Shown here piece by piece: positions 6,506 to 14,802 of a stretch of 64,000 nt of DNA. The stretch is from Rhodocyclales bacterium (GTDB lineage: Bacteria > Pseudomonadota > Gammaproteobacteria > Burkholderiales > Rhodocyclaceae), in assembly GCA_026399475.1 (NCBI GenBank), contig JAPLQY010000023.1:1-64000 (forward strand). The letters run 5' to 3'. The notes beneath the pieces are model-generated. The model was not told where the DNA came from. It saw only the letters and a list, made by a program, of their open reading frames with translations, and made no database searches. Each line of letters starts with the position of its first letter. Within the stretch, counting starts at the first letter, position 1. The translations under genes were made by a program, and so were the position numbers.

Positions 6506-7522
6506 TTATCGGCGGAGAGTGTCCGCCTGAGGCTGCTGGTCGCGAACTTGCGACCGCCGCTCGTTGGCAACGCGCAAGGTGACGTCGGCGATCATCCAGA
6601 CACCGTGCGTCGCCCCGCCCGCCATCTTGCGTCCCGAGAGTTCGGCCCAGAACTGGCTGCCATCGGCCCGACGCAACCGATACATGCCCTGCGCCAGGTG
6701 TCCCTTGTCGAATGCGCTTGAGCTGTCGGAGAGAAACTGAACCGCCTCTGCGGCGCTGGCAAAATGATCATCGATGCGTGAGGCCGTGAGTTCCTGGATG
6801 CGGCGGCCCAGCAGTTCGCCGAGTCGTGCGTTGCACTTGATAACGCGTTTGTTGTCGATCACGGCAATCCCCATCGGCGATGATTCGAAGATCGCCTGTT
6901 GTTCCGCAAGCACCGATTCAGCCTCGGTACTGCGCTTGAGGTGGCTGGTAGCGGACTTGTAGAGCGTGCGTTGCACGATGATGAAGACTGCAATGCAACA
7001 TGCGGCAGCGGTGATTGGCCATTGTGCCTCGTGACCCAGCGTGAACGCGTAGTGGGCAATAGCCGGGGCCAGGGTTGGAATGATGAAAAGCCAGAACGTG
7101 ACATTGCTCAGGGCGAGGAAAACCGAGCCCGTGAATGCAGTGATTACGACCATCAGCGCAACGAACATCTGAGCATCCGGATGCGTCGGCGGAGGATAGA
7201 GCGGCCCGAACAGCGCACCCCAGCCGACGCTGGTGAGAAAGGCGCCGGCGGCAAACAGCCATTCCCATCGATGAATGCTCTTGCTCTGCCTGTCAGCCTT
7301 GCCGAACACGTACCAGATCCAGACGCGCACGGCCGACACGGAGAGCATGAAGGCCGCCCATCCCTTGAGGATCTCCAGCGGTATGGAGTCGAAGAGAACG
7401 AGAAAGCACAAAAAAATGCCTATCAGCGCCACGACGATGCTCGAAGGCAGGCGCTCGAAAAGCATCTCGACGCGGCGCACTTCGGCATCGCCGCCGAGGT
7501 TTTGGGAGAAGAGGGAATCCAT
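6506..7522 (-). CDS. Membrane PAS-domain protein without output domain
   Basis: It encodes 338 residues from ATG 7522 (a TTG at 7528 is also in frame). About five membrane segments fill residues 25-185, for example VVALIGIFLCFLVLFDSI and WPITAAACCIAVFIIVQRTL. A linker with a coiled stretch follows, then one PAS domain (about 210-325; ESSPMGIAVIDNKRVIKCNA to VWMIADVTLRVANE). Proteins of this build normally continue into a GGDEF or histidine kinase domain. Here the frame ends 17 residues after the PAS, right at the mobile-element border. It may be a truncated sensor, although a free-standing sensor is possible. The stop region contains a GGCGGA/TCCGCC stem. Confidence 0.75.
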   Translation of the reverse strand: MDSLFSQNLGGDAEVRRVEMLFERLPSSIVVALIGIFLCFLVLFDSIPLEILKGWAAFMLSVSAVRVWIWYVFGKADRQSKSIHRWEWLFAAGAFLTSVGWGALFGPLYPPPTHPDAQMFVALMVVITAFTGSVFLALSNVTFWLFIIPTLAPAIAHYAFTLGHEAQWPITAAACCIAVFIIVQRTLYKSATSHLKRSTEAESVLAEQQAIFESSPMGIAVIDNKRVIKCNARLGELLGRRIQELTASRIDDHFASAAEAVQFLSDSSSAFDKGHLAQGMYRLRRADGSQFWAELSGRKMAGGATHGVWMIADVTLRVANERRSQVRDQQPQADTLRR

Positions 7523-7570
7523 TATCAAGTTTTTGTGACGAGCCTTATGATAACCCCTTATCGCAGCTAC

Positions 7571-7939
7571 TTAACTTGCCCCGGGCTGTCCCGCGATTTC
7601 GGCGCGTACAACGTCCATGTCCAGCGCCATGGCCTGCTCGATCAATTGTTCGAAGGCCGTGGCCGGCAGTGCGCCCGCCTCGGAATAAATGATGATCTGA
7701 TCGCGAAAGACCATCAGGGTGGGAATCGATCGAATATTGAAGGCAGCGGCGATCTCCTGCTGCTCTTCGGTATTCACCTTGGCGAAAACAATGTCGGCCT
7801 GTTTTTCCGAGACCGCTTCGAAGGTCGGCGCGAAGCCACGGCATGGCGCGCACCATGGGGCCCAGAAGTCTATGATCACGTTGGCATTTTCGTTGATCGT
7901 TTGTTGGAAATTGTCGGCGTTGAGTTCCAGCGTGGCCAT
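7571..7939 (-). CDS. Thioredoxin-family protein
   Basis: It encodes 122 residues with the redox motif WAPWCAPC near residue 30 and the conserved cis-proline segment IRSIPTLMVF near residue 75. The motif is CAPC rather than the CGPC of classical TrxA, so its redox potential may differ. It has no signal peptide and is therefore cytoplasmic. AGGGAG stands before the ATG. It is monocistronic and divergent from gluQ. It should reduce disulfides with electrons from thioredoxin reductase; the specific substrate is unknown. Confidence 0.9.
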   Translation of the reverse strand: MATLELNADNFQQTINENANVIIDFWAPWCAPCRGFAPTFEAVSEKQADIVFAKVNTEEQQEIAAAFNIRSIPTLMVFRDQIIIYSEAGALPATAFEQLIEQAMALDMDVVRAEIAGQPGAS

Positions 7940-8008
7940 GGGCGGCTCCCTGATTGAAATGAAGCGAATGCTACCGTTTTGCTGCGTGGCGTGCTATCAC
8001 CCTGTCTC

Positions 8009-8929
8009 ATGACGACCCCCCGATCCACTTATCGTGGCCGCTTTGCTCCGTCGCCCACGGGCCCCCTACATTTTGGTTCGCTGGTGGCGGCTGCGGGCTC
8101 GTTTCTGGATGCGAAGGCAAGAGACGGCGAGTGGCATCTGCGCATGGAAGATGTCGATGCGCCACGCTGTTCGATGGCGGCGGCCACGGAAATCCTCCGC
8201 GCGCTGGAGGCCTTCGGTTTTGCGTGGGATGGCGAGGTGATCTGGCAGAGCCGTCGTACGGACATCTATGCGGCTGCGCTGGACCAGCTGAAGGCGGCGG
8301 GGCGGGTATTTCCATGCGCCTGTACGCGCCGTGAACTGGCCGACTCTGCCATCGCGCCGGACGGCGCGGCGATCTATCCTGGCACTTGCCGTGACGGGCT
8401 TCCCGCGGGACGTGGGGCTCGCGCCTGGCGCGTGCGGGTGAAGGATGCCTGCATCACTTTCGAAGATGCGATTCAGGGCCGCATTGTGAGCGATCTGGCC
8501 CGCGAAGCGGGCGACTTCATCCTGTTCCGCGCCGACGGCGTGTTTGCCTACCAATTGGCGGTGGTGGTCGACGATGCCGAGGCCGGCATTACCCATGTCG
8601 TACGCGGTGCCGACCTGCTGACGTCGACATCGCGCCAGATCTTTCTGCAGCATTGCCTCGGGGTGTCGACGCCGAGCTATGCGCACCTGCCGGTGGTGAT
8701 CAATGCGGCGGGCGAAAAGCTGTCGAAGCAGACACACGCAGTGCCTGTGGATATTTCCCGACCCGTCCCGATGCTGTTTGCGGCGCTGGAATTTCTCGGC
8801 CAGCGGCCACCGCAGGAACTGTCCGGAGCCTCTGTGCATGAGCTCATGGCCTGGGCAACGGCACACTGGCAACTGGATCAGGTAGTTCGTGGCCCGGCGC
8901 TTCCCGGTGGTCAGAATCCTGCCGGGTGA
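8009..8929 (+). CDS. gluQ: Glutamyl-Q tRNA(Asp) synthetase
   Basis: It encodes 306 residues from ATG 8009. It is a shortened glutamyl-tRNA synthetase catalytic core without an anticodon-binding domain. RGRFAPSPTGPLHFGSLV carries the HIGH-type motif, CACTRREL and YPGTCRDG form the zinc-binding subdomain, and EKLSKQTHA is the KMSK-type loop. GluQRS attaches glutamate to queuosine at position 34 of tRNA-Asp. The queE gene for the queuosine precursor lies 0.5 kb away on the other strand, which fits the pathway. A further upstream start is possible but less like the family. Confidence 0.95.
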   Translation: MTTPRSTYRGRFAPSPTGPLHFGSLVAAAGSFLDAKARDGEWHLRMEDVDAPRCSMAAATEILRALEAFGFAWDGEVIWQSRRTDIYAAALDQLKAAGRVFPCACTRRELADSAIAPDGAAIYPGTCRDGLPAGRGARAWRVRVKDACITFEDAIQGRIVSDLAREAGDFILFRADGVFAYQLAVVVDDAEAGITHVVRGADLLTSTSRQIFLQHCLGVSTPSYAHLPVVINAAGEKLSKQTHAVPVDISRPVPMLFAALEFLGQRPPQELSGASVHELMAWATAHWQLDQVVRGPALPGGQNPAG

Positions 8930-8963
8930 GATAATCGGGGCGATACTTGAGAGGGGGAAAATC

Positions 8964-9446
8964 ATGATCATCGACGATGTCGCCGGCCTGCGCCGCGTCC
9001 TTCAGGGCAACCGGGTAATTGCCGTGGTCGGCCTTTCGCCCAACTGGAACCGGCCCAGTTATTTCGCCGCCAAATACATGCTGGAACACGGCTACACCAT
9101 TGTTCCAGTGAATCCGGGCGCAAGCGAAATACTCGGCCAGAAATGCTATCCGGATCTTGCCGCGATTCCCGTAAAGGTCGATATGGTCGACGTGTTTCGC
9201 AAGCCCGAGGACGTGATGCCGATTGCCGATACGGCGATCCGTATCGGGGCAAAGTGCCTGTGGCTGCAACTGGGGGTAATCAACCAGCAGGCCGCTGACA
9301 AGGCCTCTGCCGCCGGGCTCGATGTGGTCGTGGATCGCTGCGTGAAGATCGAATATGCGCGGCTGTTTGGTGGCCTCAACTACGCGGGTGTGAATACCGG
9401 AATCATTTCTGCCAAACGCCCGCCCTGCCAGCCGCTGCAACAGTAG
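8964..9446 (+). CDS. CoA-binding domain protein (YccU-like)
   Basis: It encodes 160 residues. GAGGGGGAAA gives a strong ribosome binding site for ATG 8964. The single Rossmann domain has VIAVVGLSPNWNRPSYFAAK at the start, then VPVNPG, then VDVFRKPEDV and the GAKCLWLQLGV strand, as in the CoA_binding_2/YccU family related to the succinyl-CoA synthetase alpha subunit N-terminus. It lacks the ligase half, so it probably binds CoA or acyl-CoA without being a synthetase. Its role in the cell is not established. Confidence 0.9.
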   Translation: MIIDDVAGLRRVLQGNRVIAVVGLSPNWNRPSYFAAKYMLEHGYTIVPVNPGASEILGQKCYPDLAAIPVKVDMVDVFRKPEDVMPIADTAIRIGAKCLWLQLGVINQQAADKASAAGLDVVVDRCVKIEYARLFGGLNYAGVNTGIISAKRPPCQPLQQ

Positions 9447-9458
9447 TCGCGCCGCCCG

Positions 9459-10127
9459 TCAACGTCCCTTGACGTTGCCCCACAGCAGCTTGTGCAACTG
9501 CAGCTGAAAGCGCACCGGCAGGCCATCGTCCATGATCCACTGCGCCAGCTGCGCCGGATCGAGTTGCCCCTGCACTGGCGAGAACAGCACTGTGCAGAGC
9601 TCGAAAAGTCGGCGCTGGCGGCATGCCAAAACAGCCCAGTCATAGTCTTCGCGCGAGGCGAGGACGAACTTCAACTCGTCATGCGCAGTCAGCCGTTCGA
9701 GGTTTTCCCAGCGGTTCTTCGCAACTTCTCCGGAGCCGGGCGCCTTGAGGTCGACGATGCGTGCCACGCGCGGATCAACGCCTTCAATGTCCAGCGCACC
9801 GCTGGTTTCAAGAGACACCGAATACCCGGCATCGCACAGGGCGGCGAGCAGCGGCAGGCAGGTTTTTTGTGCCAGGGGCTCCCCGCCGGTGACGCAGACC
9901 GTGGTGCATTTGAATCCGGCGACGCGCCGCATGATCTCGGCAATGGACAGCGATTCACCGCCGCTGAAGGCGTATTCGGTATCGCACCAGACACAGCGCA
10001 AAGGGCAGCCTGTGAGCCGCACGAACACCGTGGGCAGCCCGACACGGCTGGATTCGCCCTGGATGGAGTGGAAGATCTCGGTGACGCGCAGCGAGGTTTG
10101 CAGCTGGGCGTCGAATTCAGCAGGCAC
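9459..10127 (-). CDS. queE: 7-carboxy-7-deazaguanine synthase
   Basis: It encodes 222 residues and is a small radical SAM enzyme. The cluster motif is CPLRCVWCDTEYAF (CxxxCxxC), with FHSIQGESSRVGLPTVFVRL before it and the SAM-binding CVTGGEP after it. It converts 6-carboxytetrahydropterin to 7-carboxy-7-deazaguanine for queuosine. The start is GTG overlapping the cpoB stop (TAGTG), so it is the last gene of the tol-pal operon, a frequent arrangement in proteobacteria. Confidence 0.95.
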   Translation of the reverse strand: MPAEFDAQLQTSLRVTEIFHSIQGESSRVGLPTVFVRLTGCPLRCVWCDTEYAFSGGESLSIAEIMRRVAGFKCTTVCVTGGEPLAQKTCLPLLAALCDAGYSVSLETSGALDIEGVDPRVARIVDLKAPGSGEVAKNRWENLERLTAHDELKFVLASREDYDWAVLACRQRRLFELCTVLFSPVQGQLDPAQLAQWIMDDGLPVRFQLQLHKLLWGNVKGR

Positions 10128-10873
10128 TACTTCTTCTTCAGCCTGAGCTTCGCCTTTTTACCGGCCTCGCTGTTGGGGTATTTTTCGGCCAGCTGCTCGA
10201 GGGTGGCCCTGGCAGCCTTCAAATCCTTGCTCGCCTCGAGGCTGGCCACGCGGCTTTCCAGCGCACCGGGTGCGCGCTCATCATTGGGCCAGTTGGCGGC
10301 GAACTTGCCGAAGAGTTCGGCGGCGGCAGCGTGGTCTCTGGCCTGGGCGTGGGCGTAAGCGCCCCAATAGTGGGCCGAGGCGGCCAGACTGCTGTTCGGG
10401 TAGGTCTTGATGAAGGCGAGGAAGGAAATGGCCGCCTCTTTGAATTTCGAGGCTTTGAGGCCGGCCAGCGCGGCCTCGTAGTCGCGGGTTTCAAGAGCGG
10501 GGTCGGGCTTTGGAGCTTCGGCCTTGGTTTCTGCGGGGGGTTGTTCGAGTTTCCTCACACGATTGTCGAGATCGACGTAAAAATCCTTCTGGCGCTTTTG
10601 CGCGGCGTCGAGTCCATACGTCAGGACCTCTATCTGGCCGCGCAGTTTGGCGATATCGGTCTTGATGGCTTCGACCTGGTTGGCGAAGTCGATCTGGTTG
10701 CGACTGGTGGTGTCTGCGCGCTTGCCGAGGTCCGTCACCTCTGCCCGTAGTTGTTCGATCCGGGTGCGCGCTTCGTCGTCGTCAAACATGCCTGCCCGGG
10801 CGGGCACGGGCAGCGCAGTCGCCAGCAGCACAGGGAGCAGTGCGGCCGCGAATGAGACCAGCGCGCGGCGCAT
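10127..10873 (-). CDS. cpoB: Cell division coordinator CpoB (YbgF), Tol-Pal associated
   Basis: It encodes 248 residues. The signal peptide is RRALVSFAAALLPVLLATAL, then PVPARAG. It is followed by a coiled-coil trimerisation region (residues 28-100), a linker with PPAETKAEAPKPDP and TPR repeats (DYEAALAGLKASKFKEAA, then YWGAYAHAQARDH). CpoB is periplasmic and links PBP1B and Tol function during constriction. ATG 10873 was preferred over an upstream in-frame ATG at 10927 because the signal peptide begins there. It overlaps queE by one base and follows pal closely. Confidence 0.92.
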   Translation of the reverse strand: MRRALVSFAAALLPVLLATALPVPARAGMFDDDEARTRIEQLRAEVTDLGKRADTTSRNQIDFANQVEAIKTDIAKLRGQIEVLTYGLDAAQKRQKDFYVDLDNRVRKLEQPPAETKAEAPKPDPALETRDYEAALAGLKASKFKEAAISFLAFIKTYPNSSLAASAHYWGAYAHAQARDHAAAAELFGKFAANWPNDERAPGALESRVASLEASKDLKAARATLEQLAEKYPNSEAGKKAKLRLKKK

Positions 10874-10875
10874 GC

Positions 10876-11430
10876 TCAGAATTCGCCCGAGTAGAGCATG
10901 TCGCCGCGGCGATTCTTCGCCCAGCATTCTTCACTGGATTCCGTGCAGACAGGCTTTTCTTCGCCAAGACTCACTGCTTCGAGCTGGTCTTCCCGGGCAC
11001 CGAGCAGGACCAGGGCCTTTCTTACGGCGTCCGCGCGTTTTTGGGCCAGCGCCAGGTTGTACTCGCGGCTGCCGCGTTCATCCGCGTTGCCCTGGATCAG
11101 CATTTTCATTTTCGGATTTACTGAAAGGAACTTGCCATGGGCTGTCAGCAGCGCCTGGAAGTCATCCTTGACGACGTAGCTGTCGTAGTCGAAGTAGACG
11201 CTGCGCTTGGACAGGGGGCTGCGCGGATCTTTCAGCGCGGCGATGCTGCCGGGATCGAATGTATCCGGCTGCACCTTTGCTACGGGGTTGGTGTCGACCT
11301 TGATCGCGCCGGGTGTGCGCGATTCAACCCCTGCCGGGTTCTGTTCGGGCGCCGGTGGCTGCGAACCGCAGGCCGCCAGCAACAGGGTCAGGGCAGAGAG
11401 GGCGGGGAGGGTAATGAAGAGTGCGCGCAT
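10876..11430 (-). CDS. pal: Peptidoglycan-associated lipoprotein Pal
   Basis: It encodes 184 residues. A lipobox, LLLAAC at residues 16-21, anchors it to the outer membrane. The OmpA-like peptidoglycan-binding domain follows, with VYFDYDSYVVKDDF, IQGNADERGSREYNLALAQK and the end segment of the fold. Pal ties the outer membrane to peptidoglycan and is handled by TolB. The C-terminus, CWAKNRRGDMLYSGEF, is typical of beta- and gammaproteobacterial Pal. It lies between tolB and cpoB on the same strand. Confidence 0.95.
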   Translation of the reverse strand: MRALFITLPALSALTLLLAACGSQPPAPEQNPAGVESRTPGAIKVDTNPVAKVQPDTFDPGSIAALKDPRSPLSKRSVYFDYDSYVVKDDFQALLTAHGKFLSVNPKMKMLIQGNADERGSREYNLALAQKRADAVRKALVLLGAREDQLEAVSLGEEKPVCTESSEECWAKNRRGDMLYSGEF

Positions 11431-11472
11431 GGTGGCTTCCTTGATGAATTCGGTTGCAGGTGTCTTGTGGCT

Positions 11473-12738
11473 TTATCTGACCAGGGGACCCCAGGCAGGT
11501 TCCCGCACGTCGGCGGCTTGCACGGAGAGTTTTTGCTTGACGCGTCCATCACTGGAGACAGCCGCCAGCACGCCGCGCCCGCCGATCTCGGTGGCATACA
11601 GGATCATGCGGCCGTTGGGGGCGAAACTGGGCGACTCATCCTTGGCCGAGTCGGTCAGGATCTGCGTCTGTTTGGTCGCCAGGTCCATCAGAGCGAGCTG
11701 GAAACGTCCGCCGTTGCGGGCAATGAAGGCGAGGCTCTTGCCGTCCGGCGAGGGGCGTGGCGTGACGTTGTAGCTGCCTTCAAAGGTGACCCGTTCAGTC
11801 GCGCCTCCTGAAGTGGCAATGCGATAGATCTGCGGGCTGCCACCGCGATCGGAAGTGAAATAGATGAACTGGCCGTCCGGCGACCAGCGCGGTTCAGTAT
11901 CGATGCCGGAGGATGTTGCCATGCGCGTCACGCCGCTGCCGTCGGCATTGACGACATACAGTTGCGATGATCCGTCCTTGGTCAACACCACAGCCAGTTG
12001 CTTGCCGTCGGGCGACCAGGCCGGCGCGGAATTCGATCCCTTGAAGTTGGCGGCGACGTGGCGGCGCCCGCTGGCAAGATCGTGCACATACACCACGGGC
12101 TTCTTGGCCTCGAAGGAGACGTAGGCGATCTTGCCGCCATCCGGCGACCAGGCCGGCGAGATGATCGGCTCGCGCGAAGCCAGCGCGGCCTGATCATTGC
12201 TGCCGTCGGCATCGGCGATTTTCAGCTCAAAGCGGCCGGTGCTCTTGACCACATAGGCGATGCGGGTTGAAAACACACCGGGCTCGCCGGTGAGTTTTTC
12301 GTAGATGAAGTCGGCAATGCGATGGGCGGTTGCGCGCAGTTGCGCGCCGGTGTGCAGGTAGGCCGGATTGCCCAGCGCGGCCTGCTTGGGCACATCGGAC
12401 AGACGCACCCGGGTCTCGTAGCGGCCATCGGCGATCGCGGATACGGTACCGCCGGCAACAGCGTCGACACCTCGCGTCTTGAGGTCATTGAAGGCGGGCG
12501 TTGCGCTGTCGGCCAAGGGGTTGCCGGCATCCACCAGACGGAACAGGCCGCTGCGTTCAAGATCGGCGCGGACCACCGAGGTCAGCGCCTGGGCGACGAT
12601 ACGCTCGCCGGTGAACTCGGCAATGGCGACGGGCAGGCGGTTGGCGCCGGCGCCGGTAATCTCGACCGTGAGTTGCGCATTGGCCAGGAAAGACGCGGAT
12701 GCCAATCCGGCAGCGACAAGCAACGCATTGATTTTCAT
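11473..12738 (-). CDS. tolB: Tol-Pal translocation protein TolB
   Basis: It encodes 421 residues. The signal peptide is KINALLVAAGLASASFLANA, followed by the N-terminal domain (LTVEITGAGANRLPVAIAEF). A six-bladed beta-propeller made of WSPDG repeats follows, for example PAWSPDGGKIAYVSF and PRWSPDGQFIYFTSD. It is periplasmic and passes between Pal and TolA. It stands in the usual order tolA-tolB-pal. Confidence 0.96.
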   Translation of the reverse strand: MKINALLVAAGLASASFLANAQLTVEITGAGANRLPVAIAEFTGERIVAQALTSVVRADLERSGLFRLVDAGNPLADSATPAFNDLKTRGVDAVAGGTVSAIADGRYETRVRLSDVPKQAALGNPAYLHTGAQLRATAHRIADFIYEKLTGEPGVFSTRIAYVVKSTGRFELKIADADGSNDQAALASREPIISPAWSPDGGKIAYVSFEAKKPVVYVHDLASGRRHVAANFKGSNSAPAWSPDGKQLAVVLTKDGSSQLYVVNADGSGVTRMATSSGIDTEPRWSPDGQFIYFTSDRGGSPQIYRIATSGGATERVTFEGSYNVTPRPSPDGKSLAFIARNGGRFQLALMDLATKQTQILTDSAKDESPSFAPNGRMILYATEIGGRGVLAAVSSDGRVKQKLSVQAADVREPAWGPLVR

Positions 12739-12756
12739 GGGCCGAATTATAGCGGT

Positions 12757-13497
12757 CTAGTCCCCTATGGGTCGGTAGGGAATGTTTAGCAAACGATCAA
12801 AAACATCACTCTGCTCGGGCTTTGGCAAAGGGCTGGACTTCAGGATGGCGCGTTCCACAGCCGCATCGAGCGCAGGATTTCCGGAAGATTTTTTTACCTT
12901 GACGCTGATAACCTCGCCGCTGGGCAATTGAGTCACTTCGAAAACCGCCTCGGGATTCCCCTTGATCTCGGGCGGCAGCACAATATTGCCGCGGATCTTT
13001 CCACGGATCCTGCCGAGGTAATCGGCAATGGCCTTGTTGCGGGCCGCGCTCGCCTGCGTCGCTTTCAACTGCGCCAGTTCCTGTGCCGCGCTGTCGGCCT
13101 GCTTGCGCTGCGTCAGTTGCTCGGCTTCTCGTTTGAGCTGCTCCTGGAAGGGATCGACGCGTGGCCGGGGCGGTTCCACTTTCGGCGGCGGCTTGGGCTT
13201 TTCCTTGTCCTTGATGGCGATGTCCGGCTTCGGTGGCGCAGGTGCCGGCTTCGGTTCCGGCTTCGGCGCGGGGGGGGGCTCAACTGTCGGCGCGGGAGCT
13301 TCGGGAACCGGGGCTGCAATGGGCTCGGGACTGGCTCGCACCAGTTCGACTTCGACGACGTCGGTAGCCTTGGTCTGCCAGCGCACGCCGTAGAACAGGA
13401 AGCCGGCCAGCAGCAGGTGCACCGCAACCGCCAGTGCGATGGAAACGCGCCTGCCGGCCTTGTTGGCCGGCGGCAGGATCGGTGATTCCGCGCTCAC
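12757..13497 (-). CDS. tolA: TolA inner-membrane energy transducer
   Basis: It encodes 246 residues. One membrane helix (VSIALAVAVHLLLAGFLFYG) is followed by a proline/lysine-rich linker (APTVEPPPAPKPEPKP), a charged helical stretch and the TonB/TolA C-terminal domain (GEVISVKVKKSSGNPALDAA). It carries proton-motive-force energy from TolQR to TolB and Pal. The start is GTG overlapping the tolR stop (GTGA). It is shorter than E. coli TolA because domain II is reduced. Confidence 0.93.
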   Translation of the reverse strand: MSAESPILPPANKAGRRVSIALAVAVHLLLAGFLFYGVRWQTKATDVVEVELVRASPEPIAAPVPEAPAPTVEPPPAPKPEPKPAPAPPKPDIAIKDKEKPKPPPKVEPPRPRVDPFQEQLKREAEQLTQRKQADSAAQELAQLKATQASAARNKAIADYLGRIRGKIRGNIVLPPEIKGNPEAVFEVTQLPSGEVISVKVKKSSGNPALDAAVERAILKSSPLPKPEQSDVFDRLLNIPYRPIGD

Positions 13498-13910
13498 TTG
13501 CCCGCAGCCACCGGTTGCACCAGAAGACCGATTTTGGCCACCTGCTGACGCTGCAATTCGTCCATTACGCCCAGCACCACTTCGTACTTCACGCTGCGGT
13601 CGCCGGCGATCAGCACCGCCTGCTGCGGATTGGCGGCCTGCGCTTGCTTGATCTGGCTGGCAAGTTCGGCACGCGTCACAACGTGCTCCGCACTACCCTT
13701 GGAGCGGTCGCGCAGCGCCAGGGAGGTGTCAGCCTTGATGATGACTTCGAGCGGCGCCACCGGGGGTTGGCTGCTCTTGCCGACGCTGGGCAGATCCACG
13801 CTGCCGGTCTGGATCATCGGCGCGGTGACCATGAAGATGACGAGCAACACCAGCATCACGTCGATGTAGGGAACGACGTTGATCTCATTCATCAGTCGCC
13901 GTTGCCTCAT
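13494..13910 (-). CDS. tolR: TolR, biopolymer-transport-type stator protein
   Basis: It encodes 138 residues. MRQRRLMNEINVVPYIDVML begins the single membrane helix, with the essential aspartate in YIDV. A periplasmic domain ends in VMDELQRQQVAKIGLLVQPV. ATG 13910 was chosen because homologues start with a short basic segment. GGAG lies 7-8 bases upstream. The start codon is inside a 22-base inverted repeat, and tolQ lies 214 bases upstream instead of adjoining. This spacing is unusual for tolQR. Confidence 0.94.
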   Translation of the reverse strand: MRQRRLMNEINVVPYIDVMLVLLVIFMVTAPMIQTGSVDLPSVGKSSQPPVAPLEVIIKADTSLALRDRSKGSAEHVVTRAELASQIKQAQAANPQQAVLIAGDRSVKYEVVLGVMDELQRQQVAKIGLLVQPVAAGK

Positions 13911-13944
13911 AGGTAAAGCTCCATGAGGCAACGGCGACTAATGA
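13889..13944. repeat. Inverted repeat around the tolR start codon
   Basis: The 22-base arms 13889-13910 and 13923-13944 match at 21 positions, with a perfect 17-base core, around the 12-base spacer AGGTAAAGCTCC. One arm is the first codons of tolR. In the mRNA this would form a long hairpin holding the GGAG ribosome site in its loop and the start codon in its stem. It looks like an inverted duplication of the tolR 5' end. Confidence 0.9.
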
Positions 13945-14128
13945 TATTTTGCTGAGCAATTCCCCCGGCCCCCTGTCCCACGGCCGGCTTTGCACAGCCG
14001 GCCGGCTTCATCGGCGCGGAGCGGTGCTCCGCGAATTCCCGTCTACGCCCAAGAAAGGGGGTGACTATATTTGCGCAGCTAGTCGCGGCGGATGGGTACG
14101 CCCGAGCGGAGAGGAAACGGGGGTTCAT
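13907..14128 (-). CDS. Bridge ORF in the tolQ-tolR insertion
   Basis: It encodes 73 residues and begins in an ATGA overlap with the tolQ stop and ends in an ATGA overlap with the tolR start, so ribosomes could pass from tolQ to tolR through it. The product has no recognisable domain. Much of it (VTPFLGRRREFAEHRS to QGAGGIAQQN) is simply the translated dispersed repeat, and the last part is the inverted copy of the tolR start. It is probably an accidental frame kept because it preserves coupling, rather than a gene with its own protein function. Confidence 0.4.
   Translation of the reverse strand: MNPRFLSARAYPSAATSCANIVTPFLGRRREFAEHRSAPMKPAGCAKPAVGQGAGGIAQQNIISRRCLMELYL
13961..14065 (-). repeat. 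Dispersed GTCACCCC repeat, long copy (A)
   Basis: The long copy begins with TCCCCCGGCCCCCTGTCCC and ends with GGGGGTGAC on the + strand. Inside are two perfect stems: GGCCGGCT/AGCCGGCC and GCGGAGC/GCTCCGC. Its ends match the shorter copies at 19766, 27589 and 54318, so the element looks like a REP- or MITE-like unit with a variable core. Confidence 0.7.
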
Positions 14129-14802
14129 CGCGTCTGCCGCTGCAGGATGTTGGAGAATTCTTCCATGAAGCTTTCGAAGCGCACCGCGAGGCGATCGACG
14201 TCATGGGCGAAGCGGTTGTAGGCGATCACCGCCGGAATCGCGGCGAAGAGGCCGATGGCGGTCGCCACCAGGGCCTCGGCGATGCCCGGCGCAACGGCCG
14301 ACAGGGTTGCCGTGCTCATGTTGGCGAGGCCGCGGAAGGCGTGCATGATGCCCCACACCGTGCCGAACAGGCCGACATACGGCGAGACCGAGCCGACCGA
14401 GGCGAGGAAGGCCAGATGCGCCTCCAGGTCGTCGATCTCGCGCTGGTAGGTGGCGCGCATGGCGCGCCGCGCGCCGTCCACCACGGCAGTGGGATCGATC
14501 ATCTTCTGCCCGCGCAACTTGGTGAATTCGCGGTAGCCGGCTTCGAAGATGCGCTCCAGGGCGCCGCTGTGGTGCCGGTCGTTGATGGCGCTCTGGTGAA
14601 GTGCGTTGAGGTCGCCGCCGCTCCAGAAATCGCGCTCGAACTTGTCGGTCTTGCTCCGCGCGTCGCGAATCGCGAAGGCCTTGCGAAAGATCCAGTACCA
14701 GGAGGTCAGCGAGACCAGCGTCAGCAGCAACATCACCAGCTTGACCACCAGGCTGGCGTGGATCACGAGTTCGATGATGGAAAGGTCTTGGGTCACATTC
14801 AT
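14125..14802 (-). CDS. tolQ: TolQ, MotA/ExbB-type proton channel protein
   Basis: It encodes 225 residues. Three membrane segments are present: VVKLVMLLLTLVSLTSWYWI, ASVGSVSPYVGLFGTVWGIM and IAEALVATAIGLFAAIPAVI. The conserved threonine and proline-rich pore residues of the family are kept. With TolR it forms the proton-driven stator that energises TolA. It overlaps ybgC by 4 bases upstream, and its stop forms ATGA with the bridge frame. Confidence 0.96.
   Translation of the reverse strand: MNVTQDLSIIELVIHASLVVKLVMLLLTLVSLTSWYWIFRKAFAIRDARSKTDKFERDFWSGGDLNALHQSAINDRHHSGALERIFEAGYREFTKLRGQKMIDPTAVVDGARRAMRATYQREIDDLEAHLAFLASVGSVSPYVGLFGTVWGIMHAFRGLANMSTATLSAVAPGIAEALVATAIGLFAAIPAVIAYNRFAHDVDRLAVRFESFMEEFSNILQRQTR

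Noticed and set aside
6340-6582. 80-codon frame across the element border
   Set aside because: Low-complexity start, no ribosome site, and it runs into the opposite-strand PAS gene end.
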